In this document: positions 34,368 through 41,729 of the stretch, piece after piece
Layout: the number at the start of each line of letters is the position of its first letter
How positions within the stretch are numbered: position 1 is the first letter of the stretch
NCBI GenBank assembly: GCA_020631405.1
Contig: JAHDHH010000037.1
Location: 1 to 41,729 of the forward strand
Direction: 5' to 3'
Origin: Saprospiraceae bacterium
GTDB taxonomy: Bacteria > Bacteroidota > Bacteroidia > Chitinophagales > Saprospiraceae
Length of the DNA: 41,729 nt
Notes under the pieces: model-generated
Database searches by the model: none
Seen by the model: the letters and a program-made list of their open reading frames with translations, nothing else
What the model was told of the DNA's origin: nothing
Program-made: the position numbers and the translations under genes

Positions 34368-36281
34368 TTACTGAGAAAGAGGTAAGATTATCCTTATCGT
34401 TGCTCCCTCATTTGGTTTGCTTATTATCTCAAATGTTCCATTTTTATTGCGAACTAGCAGCTTGACAAGAGTTAATCCAATCCCATTGCCTTTTTCATTA
34501 TTTGTTCCTAGACTTGATATTTGATATTCATTATTGTAAATATCTTGAATCTGCTTAGGTGACATACCGACACCATCATCTATGACAGTTAAGTTAAGGT
34601 TCTCAGTATCCCTATCTATTTGCAAAGTAATGATGCCATTTTGATGTGAGTACTTTATCGCATTGCTGATTAGATTGTTTAATATTGTTTCGCAACTCAA
34701 CTTGTTCACTATAGCTTTGAGATCTTGTTCTGTTCTGTTATAAATTGTGATGTTTTTGTAAGATGAATTTGACTTATGAAAACTGATAGCTTGTTCTAAT
34801 AGGTCAAAAAGGTTCTCTTCTTGTGCTATTTCAAAAGGAACGTCTCTTTCGGATTGAGACCATGCGAGTAAATTAGCTAAAGTAAGCTCTATACTGTTGT
34901 ATGATTTGTCTAATGAGGTAGTAAAATCGGCAAGACCTTTCAAGTCATTGTTTGAGATGAAATAGTCAATTTTTGGAGAAATATTTCTAAATGCTAGTAA
35001 TGGCTTCCTAAAGTCATGCCCAAGAATAGATAGAAGTATTTGTTTAGACGCATTAAGAGATTCAATTTTCTGCTTTTTGTACTTCAAATTTCTATTTGCT
35101 TTTGTTAGTGTTAATAAGGCAAGGATTAAACTTAATGCTAGTATTCCAAAAACTAAAGAAAACATTCTCGCTTTGATAAAGTCCGAAGTAATGTCATCAT
35201 TGATTGCTGTCAGTTTATCAACGGTCCTATCGTTTAGATAAGAAGATAGAGCTTTGTCGTGTTCATATATAGTTTTTACTCTTCTATTATTCTCCAGTAA
35301 GTTTTGGGCTGAAAGATGCTCCAAGTAAGCAAGTCGTGCATCTTTGTCACTTCCCAGTTTTTTATATACTTCGCTGATAAGGAGATAAGACTCTGATTGT
35401 AGTGGAAAATTACGATAGGATTTTGCAATTGTATTCGCTTTCGTTGCATATTCTAAAGCCTTGTCATAGTGGTGTTGTTCTAATTCTAATGTTGAGGCAT
35501 TAATTAAGTATGGGTACTTCAATAATTCATTTGTGTAAATACTTTCTAAAGACTCCATGGCATCTTTAGATAATTCGATGCTTTTTTCAAGCTCACCATG
35601 TTTAAGATGAATTTCAATTTGTGCATCCAAAATTTTCAAGACTAGAGCATAAAAACCTAGTTTTGTAACGGTTGATTTTAATAGCTCAAGTTCACTATTT
35701 GTATGCTTGAGTGATTGAGTTTTAGAGCTAGACTTGATAGTGTAAAGTCTAGACAGAAAGCATTGGTAGCTAGAATCCTTGGATTCATTACACAACGTAT
35801 ACGCCTTGTAGTAAAATTCGTCACCCTGTGTTTCGCGATTAAGTGTGTACTGAATATTGCCAACTTTGTTGAAATACTGAGCCTGATTAGGTATTAAGTT
35901 GTTTTGCTTTGCAATTTCGAAAGATGTATCAAAAAATTCTAATCCCTCACACATAGAGTTTGTATACTCCAGTGCTTCACCCAAGTGATAATAATAGTAT
36001 GCTAAAGTCTGCTGATCATTGCATCTACTATCTAAATGCTTCTCTAGAAGCGATAAAGCATATTCATATTGACCTTCTAAAAATTGAGCCCTTGCAATTA
36101 GGATGGAGTGTTGTAGCTGAGAGCATTGGTCAATCTGAGCTATTTCAATTGTTTCATCTGCAGGGTAGTTTGCTAGGTTGACTTCAACAAGATTGAGTTT
36201 TTCTTCAAAGCTGAATTGACACTCGGCCAGAACCGAAATACTTAGTAGAAGAACTATGAAGAGGGAAGTTTTGATTGGCAT
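34368..36281 (-). CDS. TPR-containing membrane sensor histidine kinase
   Basis: 637 residues. Signal peptide (about 1-20), a helical TPR-like periplasmic sensor region (about 25-350, for example EYALSLLEKHLDSRCNDQQTL), one membrane helix (about 373-393), then the kinase. The phospho-accepting His is H422 in ILGHDFRKPL. The N-box is NNLISNAIKYS (535-545), with DDGVGMS (568-574) and NGIGLTLV (599-606) completing the ATP-binding domain. It lies 17 nt after the response regulator gene and is very probably its partner. The signal sensed is unknown. Confidence 0.92.
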   Translation of the reverse strand: MPIKTSLFIVLLLSISVLAECQFSFEEKLNLVEVNLANYPADETIEIAQIDQCSQLQHSILIARAQFLEGQYEYALSLLEKHLDSRCNDQQTLAYYYYHLGEALEYTNSMCEGLEFFDTSFEIAKQNNLIPNQAQYFNKVGNIQYTLNRETQGDEFYYKAYTLCNESKDSSYQCFLSRLYTIKSSSKTQSLKHTNSELELLKSTVTKLGFYALVLKILDAQIEIHLKHGELEKSIELSKDAMESLESIYTNELLKYPYLINASTLELEQHHYDKALEYATKANTIAKSYRNFPLQSESYLLISEVYKKLGSDKDARLAYLEHLSAQNLLENNRRVKTIYEHDKALSSYLNDRTVDKLTAINDDITSDFIKARMFSLVFGILALSLILALLTLTKANRNLKYKKQKIESLNASKQILLSILGHDFRKPLLAFRNISPKIDYFISNNDLKGLADFTTSLDKSYNSIELTLANLLAWSQSERDVPFEIAQEENLFDLLEQAISFHKSNSSYKNITIYNRTEQDLKAIVNKLSCETILNNLISNAIKYSHQNGIITLQIDRDTENLNLTVIDDGVGMSPKQIQDIYNNEYQISSLGTNNEKGNGIGLTLVKLLVRNKNGTFEIISKPNEGATIRIILPLSQ

Positions 36282-36298
36282 TTTAGGCTTGTGGGTTT

Positions 36299-37030
36299 TT
36301 AAATAACCACATGAAACAGATTAAATAAAGTCTTTCGATTATTTCTACTAATTGGAATTATATGACCATTTAATTCAATAGAGTTATCAGAGATATCAAA
36401 TTGAGTTATCTGATTGAGATTTATTAAATAGCTTCTATGGCATCTAAAAAAACTAAAGTCTCTTAATATTGCTTCGTAATTGCTTAAAGTAATTTTATTA
36501 GTGTACATAGTATCATTGACTACTGTTTTACAATAATCTCCAAAAGCTTCTATATACGAGATGTCTTCTATTTTAATTAAAACAAAAGATTTAAGACGTT
36601 TGAGAAAGAGTTTGTCCTTTTTAACTACTGTTTGTACATTGAGATTTGGACTTATTTCTCTTTGATTGATGAGTAATTGTAGTGTAGATTGCAGACTGTA
36701 CTTATTAATTGGTTTAACCAAAAAAGCTGAGTTATCTGCGTTCTTAGCTTCTGTGTAATAAGTCTCATTTGGAGCGGAGGTCATGAAAATGGTTGTAGTA
36801 TTCTTTAAATTCAGAATATTAACTAGATTGATTCCGCTTTTCCCACCATCTAGTTCTACGTCAATTATAATAAGATCAGGGTTTTGCGATGTTATAACTT
36901 CTAGACCATCTGCATAAGTTTGGCAGGTACTGACATTATGATAACCCATTTCAGCCAAGAGCAGCTTTATCTCTATAGAATAACTGATATCGTCTTCAAC
37001 GATAACAACTGTGTTGAAATTTAAATGCAT
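36299..37030 (-). CDS. LytTR-family response regulator
   Basis: 243 residues. The receiver domain (about 5-125) has the acidic pocket E12-D13-D14, phospho-acceptor D57 in LIIIDVEL, Thr in FMTSAP and Lys in FLVKPIN. The C-terminal LytTR DNA-binding domain (about 145-243) contains IEDISYIEAFGDYCKTVV, FFRCHRSYLINL and IPISRNNRKTLF, the family's typical segments. It precedes the histidine kinase gene by 17 nt in one operon and probably controls a small regulon by binding direct repeats. Confidence 0.94.
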   Translation of the reverse strand: MHLNFNTVVIVEDDISYSIEIKLLLAEMGYHNVSTCQTYADGLEVITSQNPDLIIIDVELDGGKSGINLVNILNLKNTTTIFMTSAPNETYYTEAKNADNSAFLVKPINKYSLQSTLQLLINQREISPNLNVQTVVKKDKLFLKRLKSFVLIKIEDISYIEAFGDYCKTVVNDTMYTNKITLSNYEAILRDFSFFRCHRSYLINLNQITQFDISDNSIELNGHIIPISRNNRKTLFNLFHVVI

Positions 37031-37377
37031 AAGATTTGTGATAGGAATAAATTTAAAACAAAAATAACTAAATACAGATTAGTAGTTAGTAGCTTTAGAT
37101 GATTTTATATGCTATTCAACCTCTATATATTGCCATTCATCGATTTTTTTCGTTATTGCAAGGAAAATATTGTTTTTATTCTGCTTGTAATTCAGAATAT
37201 AATTTGTGTGGATTTCAACTGGGTTATACTACCATTCAACGATTAATTAGGAAGGACCAACAAAGGTTTGGCATAAAGTTTCTAGATTCACGTTCATATT
37301 CAGCTTAATAGTATATATATAAATAATCTATATATTTTTGTTGTATACTATTTTTTAGTAACTAGAACCAACCTATA
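37031..37377. other. Divergent intergenic region, response regulator / HYR gene
   Basis: 347 very AT-rich bases. CAAAAATA at 37059-37066 is a minus-strand TAnnTTTG match for the response regulator gene. TATTTTTG at 37333-37340 is a plus-strand match for the HYR gene. AATAGTATA (37307-37315) and TATACTATT (37344-37352) are perfect 9-bp inverted arms followed by T residues. A 69-codon plus-strand ORF at 37099-37308 shows no family features. Confidence 0.45.
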
Positions 37378-40300
37378 ATGACTCTATTCAACTATAAGAG
37401 TGTCTACAAGCTTATTGTAGTCGTGCTATCACTCTCATTCTTTCACATTCAAATGCAGCAAGTTTCTGCGCAATCATGTACCCCTGATATTACTAACGTT
37501 AACGTTTCATTTGATTCTAGTGGAAATGCCGTGTTTACTCAACCAGGCACTATTAATAATGATACGGGAGCTGAATGTTGTGATGGTACTACTAATGGTA
37601 ATGTTGATTGTACAGCCTTAGCTTTAACCTTACCTCCAGGTATCGACTCTGACTGTGTATACTCAAATATATCATTTACGAATGACCAAGGTAATATTTA
37701 CATCGCATTTGTAGATGTAGATGATATTTGTAGTGGAATCACTTCTTACGGAAATAATGCTATGGTAAATCAATCTAATTGCGATGGAGGTGGAGACTTA
37801 GCAGTGGTTATCTGTAAGCCGGGAAATCTAACTGTTTCTCCAATCCTAGATATAGGACTGAAATGTGATGTTACCATTACTCCTCCTGCTGGCACTGATA
37901 TTTGTGCTGTCTCTGAGATTCCAGCTGCAAGCTCAATAAGCAGTACAGCTGACTTTTTAGGAGTTGGAGGCATGGTAGCATCTGTTGATGCATCAGCGGC
38001 ATGTTCATGCGATTTTGTCAATGATGATCTTACCAATTGGAGTGTTTCAGATGTTGATAACACAGACCCTTGTTTGGGTGGGACATATGTGAGAACCTAT
38101 ACAGCAGAGTACTGCGGTATTATGCTCAGTGGACAACAAGTCTTCACCATACCGGCAAACGACCCTCCATCATTACTTGTAAACGGAGGAGGTGACTTTG
38201 GGATGAATTTTGGCTGCGTTATGGTAGCTCCATCTATTCCTGATCCATCTACAGATTTGGTGGTAGACGATACAGGAGATTGTGATATGCCAGACCCAAC
38301 AAGTGTTGATGTAGTGATTTCAGCTTTGGTAGGACCGACTGGAGGTCCTTGCGGAGTAACAGAGTCAAGGACGTATACAGTGACTGATGCTTGTGGTGAA
38401 ATGTCTGTAGTTACAGAAACTTATTCTTACAATCTTCCGGGCTGTTCTCTATGTTGCTCTTTCGATGTTGATTGTTTTGTTGATCCAGTTTCGCCTCCCT
38501 TTCAATGCGCAGCATCTCTTCCGACATTACCAGCTGATCCTCTGACTTCCTTTTTGGCATTGGGTGGAGTTATAAATGATATGTGTGGAACAATTGTAGC
38601 CACAGTTGCAGATGTTGACGTTGCAGGAGCATGCCCTGAAGAAATAACAAGAACAAGAACATACACAGTATTTGACGATACTGGCGATGGAGCTGGAGGC
38701 GCTGCTAATGGCATCTTGGATGCAGACGAAGATTTTACAACATGTTCAATAGTCTATAGTTCAGTGGATGATATTGATCCGACAATAACCATTTGTCCTA
38801 GTGATCTTGTATTAGAATGTGGAGATGGAGGTAATGCCACGGCTGTCACAGCATGGCTTGCTACTTTTGCAGCGACTGATGATTGTGGTGCTACGACAAC
38901 TTTAGCCAATGACTATGGTGGTGTATTACCTGCTGTGGACTGTGCAGGAGCTACAGGAACACTCGTAGAGTTTACTGCAACAGATCAATGTGGCAATACT
39001 GCAACTTGTACAGCTCAAATAATTGTTGATGATACAATGGCTCCAACAATTGCTGGGTGCCCTGCTGACTTAGTTTTAGAATGTGGTTCTGATTATGGAA
39101 CTCAAATTAATGCATGGGTCACAGCAGCAATAACAGCTATTGAAGGAGCTTCAACAGATGCGAATACCTGCTCTTCCTTAACAGCCAGCAGTAATTATGT
39201 TAATGGTGCAATACCACCTCCTGGATGTCTAGGATCAGCGATTCCTTTAACTGTGACCTTTATCGTTGAAGATGACTGTGGTAATCTAGATATGTGTACT
39301 GCAAGTGTTACCATTGTTGATTCCACACCGCCTGTGATTACTTGTCCTGCTAGTCTCAATATCACAGCATGTGATCCAGGTGCGGGATTAGTAGTAGCCA
39401 ATTGGCTGCTAACTGCTTCAGCAATGGATGCCTGCGGAGGACCTGTAACAATAACAAACGATTTTGATGGCGACCTTTCTGAATGCATGGGGACAATAGA
39501 TGTAACCTTTACAGCAAAAGATGAATGTGGATTGACAGACATGTGTATTGCTATGATAACAATAGACATGGCAGATGATCCGATACTGCTCTTTTGTCCT
39601 GGAGATATAACAGTGAGTTTAGATGCAAGTGTTTGCACACCTTCTGCTACTTTCACACCACCTATAGCTATTGATGATTGTGGTCTTCCTACAGTTGTTC
39701 AGGATAATGGACCGGCTAGTGGTGCAACTGTTGGATGGGTAATAGGTGATAATCCAATAGAATATACTATCACAAATGCTTGTGGAAAAACCTTAGAATG
39801 TGATTTTGTAGTTACAATCATTGATGAATCTACACCATCTATAGTTTGTCCTGGTGAAATTATTATGTGTGCTCCTGCAGGAAGTTGTGTCTGGACTGGG
39901 TCTGGACTTGACCCTACGCCTGCCTCTTGCAGTAATACTGAGTTAACCTATGTGTTAAGCGGAGCAACTTCTGGCAATGGGATGGGAAGTGTTAATGGGG
40001 TTGATTTTAATATCGGTATTACTACTGTGGACTATACTGTTACAAATATTTCAAGTGGAGAACAAGCTTTATGCGATGTAATTATAGTTGTTGAAGATTG
40101 TGAACCTCCAGTTTTAGTATGTCCTGTTGATGACCTAGCAGTTGCTTGTGGTTCAGAAGACATTACTGCTTGGGCAGCTACAGCTACTGCAGTTGATGAT
40201 GCTATGTGTTCAACCCCAACTATAGAATATGTGCTCTTCATGCAATCTGAACTTTGCGGAGAGACTCAAACGAGTACTTATCTATTTACTGCAACTGATG

Positions 40301-41729
40301 ATGCAGGAAATACAGCCACTTGCACCGCAACATATGCAACTACAGATATGGGTCCGCCAATTATTGATGTGGCGGCTGCTGCAGGTAGTGCAGAGTGTGG
40401 TCCAGGAGCAGTGAGTGCATTATTAGACTGGGTAGCTGATAATGGAGGGGCAAGTGCCAGTGATGCCTGCAGTGAAGAAGTTTTTTGGACAAATAACTAT
40501 GATGGTACACTTCCTTCTGTTTGTGGAATTACTGGTGATGTAGTTGTGGACTTTACCGCTACAGATGCATGTGGTACAGCAAATACAACTCAGGCCACAT
40601 TTACTATATCAGACACAACTGATCCAATACTAACATGTCCAGAACCCTTGACGCTTGAATGTAATGATGAAAATACGTTAGATATCGTTTTAACTTGGTT
40701 AACTACTGCCTATGCTACAGATAACTGTTCTGAAGTGACAGTTACAAATGACTTTGCAGCACTTCCTGTATGTGGAAGTAGTGTGGATGTGACATTTACG
40801 GTCATGGATAATTGCGATGCTGCAGTTGTTACATGTCTTAGAAGTATTACCATTGTGGATACACAGAAGCCAATAATTATGGTTGCTCCAGATAATCTAA
40901 TCGTTGAGTGTGATGGAGCTGGCAATGCCGCTGATATCCTTGCTTGGGAGACTGCCTTTGGAAATATGGTAGCTGTAGATGTCTGTGATCCAGCACCAAT
41001 CCTTTCTTTTGTAGCTAGTACTCCAATTCTACTCTGTGGTGCAACTCAAGTAATTCCATACACTTATACAGCTACTGATGCTTGTGGAAACTTGTCAATA
41101 AACGAAGTAGCATATGTACATATAATAGATACAACGTCGCCAGTACTTTCTATTCCTGTAGCACCCGGAAATGCTGTCTGTGTCAATGGAAATCCAGATG
41201 ACTTAGCAGAAAATTGGGCTGGCACGGAAGCAGCAGCGGTTCACTTTATAGATGATTGTAGTGCAGTAACTATTGATTACGAACTTATAAGTTATGTTGC
41301 AGCATGTGGTATTACTGGAGTATATATCTATGAGTTTAGAGGAAGTGATGCTTGTGGCAACGAAACCATTACCACTAGTTCTTTTACTGTCGCAGATGGC
41401 ACTGTACCTGTACTGACAGCTCCAGATGATATAACAATAGAATGTGGACCAGATGCCGCTGGTATTCTTGAAGCATGGGAAAATGGGGCACTATTAATTG
41501 ATGGATGTGATAACACTTTGACACCTATGTTTACCTCTGTTTTTGCTGCTGGATGTGGTGATAGTGGAGTATGGACATACACTTACGAAGGGATGGATGC
41601 CTGTGGCAATGCTGCAACACAAGTAGAAAGATCAGTAACAATAACAGACACCCAGAAGCCAGTGATCATGGTATCACCAAGTGACTTGGTACTAGAGTGT
41701 GATGGTACAGCCGACCCAGGCGGAGCTAT
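37378..41729 (+). CDS. Giant secreted HYR-repeat surface protein (3' end outside window)
   Basis: The ATG at 37378 opens a frame without a stop to the window edge: 1450 complete codons, incomplete at the C-terminus. The signal peptide (about 1-32) ends QQVSAQ. A cysteine-rich N-terminal region (33-460) follows. From about 38,770 twelve HYR-type units begin with D/P-P-x-I/V-x-x-C/A-P (such as DPTITICP, PPVITCP, DPILTCP, KPIIMVAP), spaced roughly 80-95 residues, each with a central DxC and an ATDxCGN-type end. HYR units are immunoglobulin-like and common in adhesive surface proteins; in Bacteroidota such proteins usually end in a T9SS sorting domain, which would lie beyond the window. The many minus-strand ORFs here are shadows of this frame. 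Confidence 0.93.
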   Translation, partial: MTLFNYKSVYKLIVVVLSLSFFHIQMQQVSAQSCTPDITNVNVSFDSSGNAVFTQPGTINNDTGAECCDGTTNGNVDCTALALTLPPGIDSDCVYSNISFTNDQGNIYIAFVDVDDICSGITSYGNNAMVNQSNCDGGGDLAVVICKPGNLTVSPILDIGLKCDVTITPPAGTDICAVSEIPAASSISSTADFLGVGGMVASVDASAACSCDFVNDDLTNWSVSDVDNTDPCLGGTYVRTYTAEYCGIMLSGQQVFTIPANDPPSLLVNGGGDFGMNFGCVMVAPSIPDPSTDLVVDDTGDCDMPDPTSVDVVISALVGPTGGPCGVTESRTYTVTDACGEMSVVTETYSYNLPGCSLCCSFDVDCFVDPVSPPFQCAASLPTLPADPLTSFLALGGVINDMCGTIVATVADVDVAGACPEEITRTRTYTVFDDTGDGAGGAANGILDADEDFTTCSIVYSSVDDIDPTITICPSDLVLECGDGGNATAVTAWLATFAATDDCGATTTLANDYGGVLPAVDCAGATGTLVEFTATDQCGNTATCTAQIIVDDTMAPTIAGCPADLVLECGSDYGTQINAWVTAAITAIEGASTDANTCSSLTASSNYVNGAIPPPGCLGSAIPLTVTFIVEDDCGNLDMCTASVTIVDSTPPVITCPASLNITACDPGAGLVVANWLLTASAMDACGGPVTITNDFDGDLSECMGTIDVTFTAKDECGLTDMCIAMITIDMADDPILLFCPGDITVSLDASVCTPSATFTPPIAIDDCGLPTVVQDNGPASGATVGWVIGDNPIEYTITNACGKTLECDFVVTIIDESTPSIVCPGEIIMCAPAGSCVWTGSGLDPTPASCSNTELTYVLSGATSGNGMGSVNGVDFNIGITTVDYTVTNISSGEQALCDVIIVVEDCEPPVLVCPVDDLAVACGSEDITAWAATATAVDDAMCSTPTIEYVLFMQSELCGETQTSTYLFTATDDAGNTATCTATYATTDMGPPIIDVAAAAGSAECGPGAVSALLDWVADNGGASASDACSEEVFWTNNYDGTLPSVCGITGDVVVDFTATDACGTANTTQATFTISDTTDPILTCPEPLTLECNDENTLDIVLTWLTTAYATDNCSEVTVTNDFAALPVCGSSVDVTFTVMDNCDAAVVTCLRSITIVDTQKPIIMVAPDNLIVECDGAGNAADILAWETAFGNMVAVDVCDPAPILSFVASTPILLCGATQVIPYTYTATDACGNLSINEVAYVHIIDTTSPVLSIPVAPGNAVCVNGNPDDLAENWAGTEAAAVHFIDDCSAVTIDYELISYVAACGITGVYIYEFRGSDACGNETITTSSFTVADGTVPVLTAPDDITIECGPDAAGILEAWENGALLIDGCDNTLTPMFTSVFAAGCGDSGVWTYTYEGMDACGNAATQVERSVTITDTQKPVIMVSPSDLVLECDGTADPGGA

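Noticed and set aside
37099..37308. 69-codon plus-strand ORF between the response regulator and HYR genes
   Set aside because: No domain, signal or helix pattern, in AT-rich DNA; it lies in a region expected to hold promoters.
39195..39656. 153-codon minus-strand ORF, and similar minus-strand ORFs within 37,770-41,582
   Set aside because: They are antisense shadows of the continuous HYR frame; composition is low-complexity Ser/Val/Ile and no family features are seen.

Overview
The window comes from a Bacteroidota genome, most likely a marine Saprospiria-like member (lineage is inference). The evidence: a type IX secretion (T9SS) C-terminal sorting domain at the end of the first gene, a giant HYR-repeat surface protein, YHYH and MORN envelope proteins, an ECF sigma factor followed by a membrane/beta-barrel gene, weak or absent Shine-Dalgarno sequences, and TAnnTTTG-type -7 promoter elements. 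No tRNA, rRNA, CRISPR array or insertion sequence was recognised.

Layout. 1-2.8 kb: a secreted lysyl-oxidase-like T9SS cargo protein and a small membrane protein. 2.8-6.4 kb (minus): a YdjM-like membrane hydrolase, then rnc, fabF and acpP, with a strong hairpin terminator between acpP and fabF. 6.7-13 kb (plus): pyruvate kinase, a TPR protein translationally coupled to an EnvC-like M23 protein with lost zinc ligands, and an ECF sigma factor overlapping a membrane protein that carries three 30-residue repeats before its membrane segment. 12.9-15.4 kb (minus): smpB, then an operon of two thioredoxin-fold proteins and a lipoprotein. 15.5-17.8 kb: an EamA transporter (plus) and a lipoprotein/outer-membrane pair (minus).

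17.9-25.05 kb (minus) is a contiguous methionine/threonine operon headed by a clear SAM-I riboswitch with a terminator: metZ, metX, thrA (aspartokinase-homoserine dehydrogenase), thrB, a possible 31-residue small ORF, thrC. Both branches from homoserine therefore appear to lie downstream of one SAM-sensing element.

25.2-28.5 kb (minus) is the most unusual part: a four-gene cassette of a YHYH lipoprotein, a LuxR-type helix-turn-helix fused through a membrane segment to a second YHYH domain, a MORN-repeat lipoprotein and a SCO1/SenC lipoprotein. The fusion reads as a one-component transmembrane regulator whose outer domain copies its neighbouring lipoprotein. A 7-bp-arm inverted repeat lies just upstream. 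The SCO1 partner suggests copper or redox handling, but that is inference.

28.6-37 kb: a fatty-acid desaturase (minus), a RelE/ParE-type toxin-antitoxin pair with a palindrome in front (plus), dnaE (plus), and a TPR histidine kinase with a LytTR response regulator (minus). From 37,378 to the window end runs an open frame of more than 1,450 codons, cut off by the window: a cysteine-rich secreted HYR-repeat protein.
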